Below are positions 31,481 to 42,222 of a DNA stretch of 64,000 nucleotides, piece by piece. A program made the translations under genes and the position numbers. The stretch is from contig JASFAU010000010.1 of assembly GCA_039704465.1 (NCBI GenBank), positions 930,001-994,000 on the forward strand, read 5' to 3'. The notes below the pieces were generated by a model. That model was not told the origin of the DNA. It was given only the letters and a program-made list of their open reading frames with translations, and searched no databases. Each line of letters starts with the position of its first letter. Position 1 is the first letter of the stretch. Source of the DNA: Plasmodiophora brassicae (Eukaryota; Endomyxa; Phytomyxea; Plasmodiophorida; Plasmodiophoridae).

Positions 31481-31984
31481 GGCGCGGGTTCAGAATAGGA
31501 TCGTTCCTCGCATCGGCAGCAAGAAAACCTTCTCGAGGAAATGCAAGAATGATCGGGTTAGCATCCGCCATGGCATCCAACCGTACGTACGAGAGTCAGC
31601 CCAGACAACCTGGTCGAAGCGAGGTGCGCTAGGTCGTCGCGTCGCACACACAATCGAACACGGCCGATCCGCAGCCCCAAACCATGTTTTGAGCGAGCTT
31701 TGAAAAACCGGTCAGGAAATCAAAAGGAAATCAAACCGCAGGCGGAAGCGGGCGCGGAGCGCCCGCTATCGCCCTTCCTTTTCAACCGCACGGCAATCAA
31801 ATGTCGAACCTGGTGTCAGGCGATGCGAACTCGCTGAAGGCATTCCCCATCGCTGGCTGCTTTGACGAAGTGCTCCCGACGACACCGCGGTATATAGAGT
31901 ATGTTAATCAAAGGTACACTTTATCGATTTCGGCCGTTCAATGACCATCAAAGCGGCGGTTAAGTGCAACCGGTCACTGGTTGT
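31481..31984. other. Spacer downstream of the intact transposon gene, no gene seen
   Basis: Contains AATCAAA words in tandem (31705-31735) and a GC-rich inverted repeat GCGGGCGCGGAGCGCCCGC (about 31745-31765). It could include the left end of the transposon carrying the exonuclease gene, but no terminus matching the right end at 37557 is visible. Confidence 0.4.
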
Positions 31985-34900
31985 TCACCCGGAACACCAC
32001 TTCCGGTTATACTTCCCATTGCATTCATCGTTGCCGCAAACTTTGCAATTGGTCTTGGGCTTACGAACTCGTTTCGGTTCGTCTGGGTCGCGAACCGGGG
32101 CCGACAGGCGACGCTTTGAGGCACTTGATGGCGCTACGTCCAGCAGCACCGCTTCAACTGCCGGAGCTGAGGAGGGCGCCAGGCGGATATCGAGGCTTGC
32201 ATGATGTGCAGGCTGCGGGACAGGGACAGTCGTAACTATCTCAGATGGCTGGTTAGGAACAGGCGGGGCAATCGTTTGCGGGACTGGAACAGGCGAGGCA
32301 ATCGTTTGCGGGACAGGAACAGGCGGGACCTGGCGTTGGACAGGCGCTGCTGCTGACGGGAACAACAACGTTGACGGCGGGATGCGGTTTGATGTGCGGA
32401 CGGAGCGTGTGCTCTCTCGGGTAGTGACCGACGCTGAGGTCCTGTTATTCGATTTCCTCCAGTTCGTATAATACCGTTGAAGTTGTGTTGCAGTCTTGCG
32501 GAAGACGGAAACGCCGTCCGCTTTCGTCCGGAAGACCTCAACAATAGCAGTAAAATCTTTGCCGCACTGGCGCATTGCCTCGTCGAACAGCTTGAACTCT
32601 TCGGGTAGGTGCATTGGCATGATTGGAATTGCCATACCGAAGCGTTTGGCGGCGAAAGCATAGCATCCCGTCAGTTGTCGGGTTGACTGAGGACCGTTTT
32701 CGGCATCGGAGCGTTTGATCAGCCTGCACAGGCCAAATTGTTCGCCCGTCGCTGAGAACGACTTCAACGGGTGCCAGTTCTCGTACACGAGACGTGATGA
32801 AACAGACAACGCCAACTCCTGTACAAGTTCGATATTCCATACATCGTAGTGGCCAAAGAATGGCACGTCAGCACGATGTCGAACGCTGGCCCGCATCAAC
32901 TGGCGATGACGCTTCTCGGCTAGAATAGCATCTGCTAATTCCAGGGAAGCGCCGAAGGAACCCATGGAACGGTAGAGGTCCCGATGATACCCGCCTTCAA
33001 GGGAATTCGTTCCCCGCGAACAATGATATACGGGTAGGCCCAACTCGTCAACCGCAACTTCGGTATAGAACTGGAATCCCGGCGGGTCGCTGAGACACCC
33101 TTTCCTGACGTGCACCCTCATTGCCTAGCATGCGTTGACAATATTAGTCGGATAAACCAAAGCGTTAGTAAGACAACCAAGGTATCTGACCTCGATCTTC
33201 TTCAGACCCGCTTCGGTTAACAGCGGTTCGTTGGTCATTGGGTCCTTCGCGGAACGATATGCGTCGACCACTGCCTGTACCGCTTCGTCCATCTCGACAG
33301 GACGTCGCGTTGCGCGCTTGATCCGGGCGCGCGCCCACCGAGAATTATGGACGAAAGCTTCGAAATCGTCCGGGAGCTGACCTGTTTCTTCAAGTTTCCT
33401 CCTGACCATTGCTTTGTCTTCTGGATCGACAACCAGAATGGCATCGCGCATTGCGGCCAGGAACGCGGGTTGGTACGCGTTCGTCGCCTTCACGGGAAGG
33501 TCGTTTAGCCAGTGGAATATATCTTTCAAGACAACAACGTCGTCGGATTGCGACTCCAATGGCAGACACTCGCGAGCCCTGCGAATTGACTCCAGGCGCA
33601 CTGGCAGGCGCACAGGAAGCTCCTTGATCGTTTGAAATGCTGGCAACCCGTTTCGAGTGGCAATACGGAGTCCAGGGGCTGACAGTTCGTCCACTTCAAC
33701 AAGCAGGACATGTTGTGAGGCCCTCGCATCACGGGACGTTCCGCTGTTTTCGACAATGGTCCCGGAGGCGACGCGTTTGCTGTTTCCAATAACGATATCG
33801 ACGCGAAGGCCCGGGGCAGCGTCACTGACGGGAATAGGGGTCGAGCAATCCTGGAATCGGCTGAAGTACTGGTACAGCGCCAACCCAGCGAACGCATCGC
33901 GGTTCGCGTAACGGATCTGGGCGGGTGACAACGGACCCGACCAGTGTTCCGACACACGGATGTGTGCCGGTTTTTCCAATGCAACGTGGAACACCAACGA
34001 CATCAGCCGCTCCAACGACAGCTTGGACGTGGATAATTTCCCACGTCGCTTTCCCAGAACAGCGACGTCGACGCAGTTATTCAGGGGCACGCCGAAGTCT
34101 TTGAACAGTTTTGCAGCATCATGCTGGATCTGCCTGCCCACTTTGGCAATACGGGCGTCCGAGAGTAATGTGCGCAGTGCTCTTGGAAGATTCGTCATCC
34201 CGTCTGATACCTGTACAAGGTACATCTCCCCGTTCGTCATTGCCATTTGGATCGTCCGCACACGAGAACGGGAAGAGACGAAGCGGCCGCCCACCCGGGA
34301 CATGACAACGTCCCACTCCTGATCATACCCGATCACGCGATTGTCGGGTGCCTCGGAAAGAAGTGTGCGGTAAACAGCGTCCAGAACGTCGTTGATTTCA
34401 GACGGTGTCGACAGAACGCGACCGTCGCTGGGTGGCCATGAAAAAGACGGGACTGAGTCAGGCAGATCGCGAGCACGCTGCCGAGCAGAGATGGACCGTA
34501 AAGAGACAAGCTGATCGGTTGCCCCGGTCACAGCTGTAACAAAACTGGCGACTGCAGCAGCAAATTCGACAGCCTGCGATGAACGCGAAGATTCCTCAAG
34601 AATCCGTTGAGCGCAAACGTTGGTGGCCCGTGTCACGCTCTCAATGACCCCATCAAACAGTCGTTCGCAAGTGGTGTCGTCGATATCCACATCCTCGTTT
34701 TCAATGGTCTCGAGAAGACACCTCTGAGCAGCAATACGAACGGCGCCCAACGCAACCACTTCTATTTCGATCAGACTGCGATGAACAACGACGGGGAGCT
34801 CGTGGAACAAGTTCTCGCGAATAGAGCGCAGAATGGCGCCCAGGTTGGAACAAAGTGCTTTTCCCAGAGAGAGCGCACGGAGAAAGTGCTTAAACTCGAC

Positions 34901-36988
34901 GAAAAGGCTGGCATCCTGGCAGCATCTATCGGAAACGAAAAGAGACGGTTCCGTCAAGTCATTCAACAGAATACGCTTCATGAAGCCGCGCAAAGCTGGC
35001 AACAACTCGGCAAGGCTGGCCCCGAACGTCAGCATTTGAAGAACGGGCTCTTCAAATTCGTTGCAACAGGTGAACAACGCCTCAACAAGTTTCTCGCCGT
35101 TGAAACGACGAATCAATTTGGGGATTTTAAAGGAATGATCCAGTTTCAAAATCCGACCACTGACGGTCTGCATGAGAAGGTCCATGAGCGGTCGTACCTG
35201 TCCGTGGAACTTCACCAAACAGTATTTGAGATACGAAGGTGATGGAACGAAACCGTTATAACGGTCGGGGTCAGCAAAGGAAGAAAACTGAGGGGGAGAA
35301 TTACCCATTTCTCTGGTGAAAGAGTACCCAATCCCCTTCATGCAGTGTTGAAGAGACCCGAACCACTGGATCTGGGAACGGGAGTACCTGGCAGTATGCC
35401 ATTCCAGAAGCATGCGATGGTACCCCTCAATGGAAACGCCCTGTTCAGTCAGCGACCGCATCTCCTCGATAACAGAATAATCGACCGCACTGCGATGCGT
35501 GAGAAACGCAGGAAACTGAACACGAATAAACTCGGGCAGTTGAGCGAGAAAGCCTTCGTGATAAGCACTGAAAGTATACGAAGGCGCTTTGGTACCCTTG
35601 CAACGAGTGCATCGGTACGTCCGCCCAACGATGAAGTAGCATGAATCGCGCGTGATGACACGTCGACCAGCTGTCCACGAATGGTGGACGACATTGTAGT
35701 CACCAGGCTTGGCCTGTCGTGCAGACCGTCTCTGACGACAATGAGGACAATGAATTGGGATATCGGAGGCCATTGTCTCCGGATCCCACACAATCACGTC
35801 GTAGAGGTAGAATCGATTCGGATCCAGGTCATCGACGAACACCTGACGCACGGCCGCTGAACCAAAACGGACCCAAAACTGTCCCGAACGAACAAGCGTG
35901 AGGATGGAGCTGTCAACGCTCTTTACGTTCTCTAGGACAGCGTCCAGGACCTTCCGCATTACAGGCGATGCGGCATCACCTTTCTTGCCCTTATTCCCGT
36001 GACTCATACCTGTTCCATTTCAGCGACATTTTGACATACCAGTAGGATAGCAACGGCAGACCTGTGGATGACGATCTCTCATTTGGATACGAGTCCGGAT
36101 CATCGCCGGCATCGTCCTCGTTATCAGAGTTATCGACAGGCGATCCAGTGCTGGTAAAACGGTCGAAAGTGTCATCGTCGTCGACTCCGTCATCGCCATT
36201 CGATACAATTGTAGGCTTAGCGAATCGCTGAAGCTGGCGTTCAAGCCAGTCAGTGCCCTTTGTAAGAAGGGGTGACGGATCAGTAGTTGATGCTGCAATA
36301 TCGCTGGAGTCGGGCATGGATGCAGTGGTGGACGATAAAGAACTATTTGACGATGATCGCTGGCGCCCGATAAGGACTGGAGCCAGAGCTGCTTGGAGAG
36401 CAGCAATGCTTTGTCCATGCCGCAGCGCGTTCCTCAATTGACGAGGAGCTGGATTATTCTCCGGAGGATCCGCAGCATCATGCTCGCGATCGACCGGATT
36501 CGGAATGCATTCGTCAGGATTCGGTCGACTGGGATCAACCGGTTCAGCTAAGATGAATAATATAGGTTAGTCCCGGAGACGGCAACTCCTGTCCGAGTGA
36601 TTACACATTGTTGGCCGGATCGACATAGAGGGCGATCTCTCAGGTTGACCCGATGTCAAACCAAAGACAAGTGGTGGTTGAGGAACGAGGGACCCGGTTG
36701 GCGGTGCCAGAGGTTGCTCTACAGGGCTGGATGCCGTATTCCCAACCATTCCGCCTGCTGGTTTTCATCAGAAAAGGCATGTGTCCAGATCGAATACTGG
36801 TAACCTGTTGCAACATCGCGCTGCGACTGTTCGCGAGACACTTCGACGGCTGTGTCGGACGGCCCTCGCCGAAAATATGCAGCAATAGACGGCTGCTTCG
36901 GCTCTTGTTGAGGTAGAGATTTACTCGACTTGTTCTTTGATCCTGGCTTGCGTCCCGCTCCAGGGCGATAACCGCCGCGACCACCCAT
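31985..36988 (-). CDS. Intact transposon protein: AT-hook-like/PIP-box N-terminus, DUF6729-like region, DEDDy 3'-5' exonuclease domain, zinc-knuckle C-terminus
   Basis: Five exons (36988-36805, 36754-36605, 36547-36062, 36009-33191, 33124-31985) join in phase to 1,592 residues with no disruption. Introns are 50, 57, 52 and 66 bp. The 66-bp intron has a TACTAAC branch site and holds the TAG that makes the last exon look like a separate gene. Residues 2-20 (GGRGGYRPGAGRKPGSKNK) resemble an extended AT-hook. Residues 32-39, QPSIAAYF, match the PCNA-interacting (PIP) box exactly, flanked by basic residues. A Cys-pair region (CPHC...CTRC) followed by LPEFIRVQFPAFLTHRSAVD resembles DUF6729 of fungal transposon proteins. 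At about 836-978 lies a WRN/RNase D-type DEDDy exonuclease: GYDQEW, QIQHDAAKL, YANRDAFAG. The last exon has SRGTNSLEGG and ends in a CKVC...KWC zinc knuckle. I infer that it is mobile-element encoded from this architecture and context; no catalytic transposase triad was identified. Confidence 0.75.
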
Positions 36989-37256
36989 CCTGCAACCGTT
37001 TGCCCGCGTCAGAGATCGCCAGCAGCTGCAAGGAAATGCGGAAACGTGTAGCAAAAAAAACACTGGTGTCTGTAGTCAAAAGTTTCTGCAACTTCTGGAA
37101 AAGTTTCTGCAACTTCTGGAAACCCGCCGCAAATGTGCCAAAAAAGGGGGGGAATCCGACGATGTCCGAGAGTCAAGAGCCATTGTCCGAGAGTCAAGCA
37201 CCAGTGGGAACTCACTCCGCGCACTGCGTGAGAGCCGTCGGCGACGACTGATGGCA
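36989..37256. other. 5' flank of the transposon gene with a short tandem duplication
   Basis: Directly upstream of the exonuclease-transposon gene. It contains two tandem copies of AAGTTTCTGCAACTTCTGGA (about 37080-37120) and two copies of GTCCGAGAGTCAAG (about 37162-37200). These may be binding sites for the element's own protein, as subterminal repeats often are. No coding evidence. Confidence 0.4.
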
Positions 37257-37557
37257 AAAAATGCGGAAGTCCGTCAACCTGACGTCACACGTTTTGGCGC
37301 GATGGACCAGTTGGCCACTATTACGGCACTCCAGAAATCACACCAAAACGCATAGAAATCTTAAAAGCACATAGATTTAGATGTAAAATCGCTTAGGCAA
37401 GTTTCTGAGCCAATGCAAACTGGATTAAAAGCTGTTGACAGTTTAATTCCTATCGGACGTGGCAGGGGTCGCACCTATTGTTAGCTCCTGGAATCGGCAC
37501 TTTCACCGCCACTCGGGTAGGTCAGGGCACTGATTCGGCACTTCTATTTTTCCAGTG
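37257..37557 (+). mobile_element. Right-end fragment of a CACTA-like element
   Basis: The last ~20 bases (GGCACTTCTATTTTTCCAGTG, ending at 37557) are identical to the right terminus of the element at 48457-50190. The preceding ~280 bp share its layout of GGCACT subterminal motifs and a common GATGGACCAG stretch. The fragment is joined directly to transposase-derived DNA (GTTGCTGAGACTGG). No matching left terminus was found upstream, so either it is truncated or its left end is diverged. It may be the right end of the element that carries the gene at 31985-36988. Confidence 0.6.
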
Positions 37558-37970
37558 GTTGCTGAGACTGGACTTCACAAACGGTACATGTTCGACAAGG
37601 ACAACCCATTTCTGTTCGGATGCCCGGATTCGTTTCAGGTGTCGTTACCGATTGTGTTCAAAGGCGACATCAAGCCGTACGTCCTGAAGGATATGGAGCG
37701 TGCGTGGCTGCATGCGACACTGATCGACGAGGAGCAGCGGCCCAGCATATGGAACCATCTCTGGAGGCGCAAGTACGTGCTCCTCGTCAAGCAGTTTCAG
37801 CGTTCCACCGGCATTCAGATTTCGTCCTATCATCACGTCAAGCGCCAGCTGTCGAACTTTGACGCGTTTTGTCAGACTGGGGACATTCAGCGGCAGTACC
37901 CAGGTCTATGCCTTCCAAGTCGCCTGGATTGCTGCGGCCGTCTTCTAATTGGTACGTGCGTTGTATGAAG
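37558..37970 (+). pseudogene. Transposase C-terminal fragment, same family as the 30-kb palindrome
   Basis: An open frame encodes KRYMFDKDNPFLFGCPDSFQ then LPIVFKGDIKPYVL, the same end fragment that forms both arms of the palindrome at 29985-30349. It continues further (RPSIWNHLWRRKYVLLVKQF), so it shows what lies beyond the palindrome centre in an uninverted copy. There is no start and no upstream domain. It is cut on the left by the CACTA-like terminus. Confidence 0.65.
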
Positions 37971-38349
37971 GATGCTGCTGTTAATCGGATTGAACCGATC
38001 TAAATCTTAGGTGCGTGTCTCTTCCGAACGCAGGATGCTTATCCACACCACTAAACCGAGTGACGTGAACGGGCCCGTAACCTGCAAGGGGTTGCGCTCA
38101 ACGGGGTTGGTGGAGACTGGAGGGGGCTGCACCTAGGAGGGAGCGGGCGAAGCGCAGCGAGCCCCGAACGACTAGTACCTCCTACCCGAAGTCGAGCAAT
38201 TGTAACTTCTTGATGAACTTCATTGATGACGGCCTCTACCTTGGAACAGCCACGATGTTCTGCGGTGCGGAATACGGCCACAGCGAACCGCATGGTTGTA
38301 TGTACCCGGGGACCGCTCAGCGCGTACGCTTCGAGTCGCAGTACCTGTG

Positions 38350-39073
38350 TTATCTGGAAAGCAGCGGCGCCCGTACGAAGCCCAGATCGCGCCTGAGCTC
38401 GTCGACGTCACGGTCGAAGTGACGCTCGAACTCGACGGCCAGCATGAATTGCGACGACAGACTGCAGCGGACCGCCCAGGGGAAGAACGTGGTCAGCAGG
38501 GCGCGCTGCTCGGCGAACGGCAGCCGTACGGGACCGACGAGCGCCGCCAGCGCCGTCATCGGCAACCCGGTCTGAAGCAATTCAAACCACTACGAGGCCA
38601 TAGTCAGCGGAACGACGGTCCTGCAATACAATACAACGAAGGACCTTCTGGCTGACTTCGCCGAGGACCGTGGGCGGGAGCCCGCTGAGGACGTGCACGA
38701 AGTCGTGCGTCTGGCGGTAACGTTGCAGGATGAACGCGTGATCGGGATTGTCGACGAACCGGACCGGCGACCGCTCGTCGGCGTGGAACCCGTACGTGTC
38801 CATGAACCGAGCGTACTGCCTGCCGAACGTCGTGTCGGGGAGCGCGCGAAGCGCCTCCATGTCGACGGTCGACGCGTCGACGGCCGGGCGGTCGCGCAGC
38901 AGGCGCCGCCCCGGTTCCGACCGGCGCATCCGGGCGAGCAGCGCGTCGAGCAGGACGGGCGGCGCCGTCGTGTCGCCGAGCAGGGCGACCAGGTCGCCGC
39001 GGTGCGGGTCGAGCAGCGCGCCGACCGCGGCGCCCGCCGCCACCAACGCCCGACGTGCACCCGACAACATCAT
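38350..39073 (-). CDS. COQ4: Ubiquinone biosynthesis protein COQ4
   Basis: Two exons (39073-38645 and 38589-38350; 55-bp intron GTCCTT...CTCGTAG) join in phase to 222 residues. Conserved blocks in order: GALLDPHRGDLVALLGDTTA, then ALPDTTFGRQYARFMD, FVDNPDHAFILQRYRQTHDF, and the metal motif H-D-x2-H-x11-E as HDFVHVLSGLPPTVLGE. The junction reads GEVSQK-WFELLQTGLPM, the usual ELALKWFE-x-QTGLPM of the family; without splicing this part is lost. The C-terminus has HFDRDVDELRRDLGF. COQ4 is a matrix-side peripheral inner-membrane protein required for coenzyme Q synthesis and for assembly of the CoQ complex. A short N-terminus precedes the domain, and a separate targeting exon upstream is possible. 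It is divergent from the GPI-protein gene, with a C-tract in between. Confidence 0.92.
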
Positions 39074-39443
39074 GATCGCTATGGCGTATTTTTAGACGCC
39101 CACCCAGTCCAAACCGCCACTCGGTGATCTCTGAACTGCATTCCGCAAGCCGAACTCGGTGTGCGCCCCTCACGTTCCACACTGGGCGGACGCCTCGACG
39201 CTGCCCCCCCCCCCCCGCCTGGTGATAACGGGGCAGGGATGTGAAGGGGCCAACAGCAACGGCGAAGACGCGGCCGGAAGCCACCGGCTGCAGGCCGCCC
39301 GCGATCTTTATTCCGCGTGCGCTGTTTCGATACCGAAATAGATTTGCGCAGGCGGGAACGCGGCACGCGCGCGCATTGACTTTGACTGACCGTGCTGCAC
39401 AAGTTTTCCACTGCATTGTCGTCCACGAGGCGCGCGAACCGCG

Positions 39444-39767
39444 ATGCGCGCCGTCGTACTGCGACTCGTGTGCCTCGTCATCGTGATCGGCGGCGGTGCC
39501 CGTTGTGCCGGCGGGTCGTTGTCATCACCGGACAAGTGTGTGTGCCGTTGCGGGTATTCGAACCCGGACCGGGTCCTGAACCTCCCGCTGGCGCAGTGCA
39601 CGGTGGACGCCTGCCGGCAGCGTTACGCGGGCTGCCTGGGCCAGGCGGTGCACGTCGAGGCCGCCGCCGTCAGCTCGATTCGGTCGTCGAACACGGAGTC
39701 GCCCGCGTTGACCGTCATGCACTTTGTCAGCGTCTGCGCGACGCTCCTATTCGCGTTCATGCTCTAG
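39444..39767 (+). CDS. Small secreted Cys-rich protein with a predicted GPI-anchor signal
   Basis: 107 residues. The N-terminal MRAVVLRLVCLVIVIGGGAR is a signal peptide. The mature part has clustered cysteines (KCVCRCGYSN, AQCTVDACRQRYAGC). After a Ser-rich stretch the C-terminus is a hydrophobic tail (ALTVMHFVSVCATLLFAFML) ending at the stop, the layout of a GPI-attachment signal; SSN residues before it could be the omega site. It would be displayed on the cell surface. Small Cys-rich GPI proteins in parasitic protists can be coat proteins or effectors, but no function can be assigned. It is an unspliced single exon, converging on the uL22m gene with about 100 bp between stops. Confidence 0.65.
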   Translation: MRAVVLRLVCLVIVIGGGARCAGGSLSSPDKCVCRCGYSNPDRVLNLPLAQCTVDACRQRYAGCLGQAVHVEAAAVSSIRSSNTESPALTVMHFVSVCATLLFAFML

Positions 39768-39868
39768 CTGGCATGCCGGTAATATACGACGTACGTGCGG
39801 ACGAGGGTACGCGAATGCGACGCTTTCGATGCATTATAACGTCCGGCGGGATGGACTGGGGGACGTCG

Positions 39869-40387
39869 TCACAGCGTCCGCTTGACGCCCAGTCGTCGGA
39901 AGGTCAGGGCCATCTTGGACTTTGTCGGGCCGAACGATCCGATACGTCGCTCCTTCGGGTCGAACGGCTGCTCGGCGAGCTTGACAGTGAGGTGCGAGCG
40001 GCGCTTGACGCGCTTGCCGACGCGGCCGCGGCCGTGGAACATGAGCATGCGCGTGCACTGGCCGCGCCCGACGACGGCCTCCTTGACGAACAGCCGGTCC
40101 AGCGCCATGCCGTGATTGTTGATGGCGTTGTTGACCGCGTTCTGGATGCACTTCTGGACGACGGTCGACTTGCGCCTCTCGCACAGCTGCATCTGGATGA
40201 TCGCCTCGCTGGCCGACAGCCCCCGCACGAGCCGGACGATCTCGTTCAGCTTCTTCGGGCTGACCTTGATGTTCCGGTGCCTAGCGTGCGCCAGCGCCGA
40301 CGCGCTCGGCAGCGCCAGCGACGTTGACGACGACGACGGCGCTGCGGTCGCCAGCCCACGGACCGCCCATCGCAGCAGCGACAACAT
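39869..40387 (-). CDS. MRPL22: Mitochondrial large ribosomal subunit protein uL22
   Basis: 172 residues from the ATG at 40387. An in-frame ATG at 40531 would add 48 unusual residues, whereas from 40387 the protein starts MLSLLRWAVRGLATAAPSSS, a typical mitochondrial presequence. The core is uL22: NIKVSPKKLNEIVRLVRGLS, then VQKCIQNAVNNAINNHGM, a basic beta-hairpin with GRGQCTRMLMFHGRGRVGKR, and LTVKLAEQ. The protein lines the exit tunnel of the mitoribosome. The C-terminal RRLGVKRTL extension is short. The gene is unspliced and lies about 240 bp downstream of the DPH1 stop on the same strand. Confidence 0.93.
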   Translation of the reverse strand: MLSLLRWAVRGLATAAPSSSSTSLALPSASALAHARHRNIKVSPKKLNEIVRLVRGLSASEAIIQMQLCERRKSTVVQKCIQNAVNNAINNHGMALDRLFVKEAVVGRGQCTRMLMFHGRGRVGKRVKRRSHLTVKLAEQPFDPKERRIGSFGPTKSKMALTFRRLGVKRTL

Positions 40388-40628
40388 CGGTCGACGACGC
40401 GGTCTCCCTCCCACGGACACAGTTTCGGCGAATCGTTGACCCGGACAGGTGGTGGTACGTGGTGCTATACCACCGCCGCTGTTAACTAGTACAGGCATGA
40501 TACAGCGAACGTTGCAGGATCGTGTCCACATCTATCCGTCTATTACGACGGTTCACCCGCCGATGCCGATTCCCCGACGTGACAGTTCGCAACGCGACGC
40601 GCGGCGAAAGGGTCGCTGAGCGTTATCG

Positions 40629-42222
40629 TCAATCCTTCTGTATCATAACGGTGGCCTTGCGTCTGCGCAGGGCGGCGCGTCGGGCAGCAATAGCAGCACG
40701 ATGTGCAGAGGGCGGTTTCGGGGCCTGGTTCTGCACCCGCTCGTCGGCGTAATAGTTCGCCCACGGGCCGCCCGTCTTTGAATAGTAGTCCATCGGATGC
40801 GGGCGCAGGTGTCTGACGCTGCTTAGCGCCTGGACCGCCTCGTACGACGATAGCAGCGGTTTCGCGAACGCCGATCCCCAGTCGATCGATAACCTCGGGC
40901 TAGCAGCGCCATGTGTCAGACCGAGCACGCGCCCACTGGGCAACTCCACGTCGTACCATGCGATTTGCACCCAGGCGTCAACGTCGGCGAATAAGGCCAG
41001 CTTGTCTGGAAAGATCTCCGACAGCAGCACCATGGTGTACGGCAAGTGCCGCTCTTTGAGCATCGACTCGACGCGTTCCAGGATCTGGATGTTGCCCTGG
41101 CGGCCGAGCGTGCCGAGGATAATCCCCCAGGATTTCGCGTGTACCGCTTCGTTAACGGCCAGTTGCCGAGCTGTCATCAGACGGTCGTGCGCGAAGGCCT
41201 CTCGCGTCAACCGCTTCCCGTATGGGTCGTAACGGTACGCGTCCAGCCACGGGTTCGCCATCATCATTGATTCCAGGTGGAACCTGCCATCGGCGACGAA
41301 GACCAGGGCGTCACAGGTGCCTTCGGCAAGGCTGGGGGCAGTGCACCCGAGCACCTCGCCACGAGACAGTGGACGGCATTGTGGCACAAGGGCCCGGTCA
41401 CCGAGTGCTTGCGAGGCAGCAGCGATCGCCGATTCGAACTGGATCGTCCCCGCCAGGCAAATACGGGATGACGGGTCAAATGAGGCGTCAACAGTATCGA
41501 CTGAGAGCGTGCGCGCGTCAGAGCAGGCAATCACGGCGAACGGACGCGCGGACCAAGGTGATTGACGTCGATTTGGATATCGACAAAGACGTACAGGCAC
41601 GGTATCCTGGACGTCGATATCGGGACCAGGCATGAATGCCCGTAGTGGACGAGCAGGTCGGTTTGCAACGCGGCCGCCGTATAGTCGTCGATGCAGCATG
41701 CCCCGTACGTGACATCGCCCAGAACAATGACGTCGTCCACGCTGGTGAAGGTCGTCAACAGGTCCCCTAGCGTCAGAGTTATACAATGGCTGCGGTACGT
41801 ACGGAGCATGCCCCGTTACCGATAGTGCAAGCGTACGCGAGCAGCCCCTCTGGAAACTGCAATGCGACGCATCGAACATTGTCCTGCAGGCATCGCCGGA
41901 CCGTCTTCTCGATCTCGAACTCGTAGTTGGACGGCAAGCATTCAGCGACCAATTCCGCCAGCTTCCGTCTGATTTCCGCGGGCAGAATCCGGTCACCCTC
42001 AATGCCGGCCCGGCGTGTGTAGCGCCGGACAGCGTTCAGTGCCATCGCGCGCTGCAGCTCCCAGTGCGAATACTCCGTGGCCACACGGCCAGCGCGAGAA
42101 CTGCGCACCACCATCCCCGAGAGCGTTTCAGTGCAGACTAGCTGCCCGGGCGACTGGCCATCGCTGTCGACCCGGCGACGCATCCCAGCGACGCCGGGCG
42201 TCGTCCAGCTTTTATTCTTCAC
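40629..42222 (-). CDS. DPH1: Diphthamide biosynthesis protein DPH1 (ACP-transferase radical enzyme subunit)
   Basis: Four exons (42222-41820, 41766-41554, 41500-40957, 40899-40629) join in phase to 476 residues. With DPH2 the protein forms the [4Fe-4S] enzyme that transfers the aminocarboxypropyl group of SAM to the modified histidine of eEF2. Conserved blocks: [49 protein letters not shown] (first cluster Cys), [26 protein letters not shown] (second Cys), [15 protein letters not shown] and [10 protein letters not shown]. The third cluster Cys sits on an exon junction: removing a 57-bp stop-free intron (40900-40956) gives [14 protein letters not shown]. Read unspliced, this Cys is lost and 19 foreign residues appear. 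The start at 42222 gives a longer, unconserved N-terminus, so a start downstream or a further intron is possible. Confidence 0.93.

Noticed and set aside
31745..31765. GC-rich inverted repeat as a terminator
   Set aside because: It resembles a bacterial terminator stem but lacks a following T-run and lies in eukaryotic DNA; more likely part of a mobile-element end.
31985..33121. A separate 378-residue gene starting at an ATG right after a stop codon
   Set aside because: It is in the same frame as the upstream 960-codon frame. The stop lies in a 66-bp intron with good splice and branch signals, and the joined product matches the expected continuation of the exonuclease-transposon protein.
39206..39220. 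C-tract of about twelve residues upstream of COQ4 as a regulatory element
   Set aside because: It is a homopolymer run between divergent genes; nothing links it to regulation, and its length is likely unreliable.
40629..42002. A 457-residue DPH1 variant lacking the third cluster cysteine
   Set aside because: The apparent variant comes from reading two introns as coding. The spliced model has all three cysteines.
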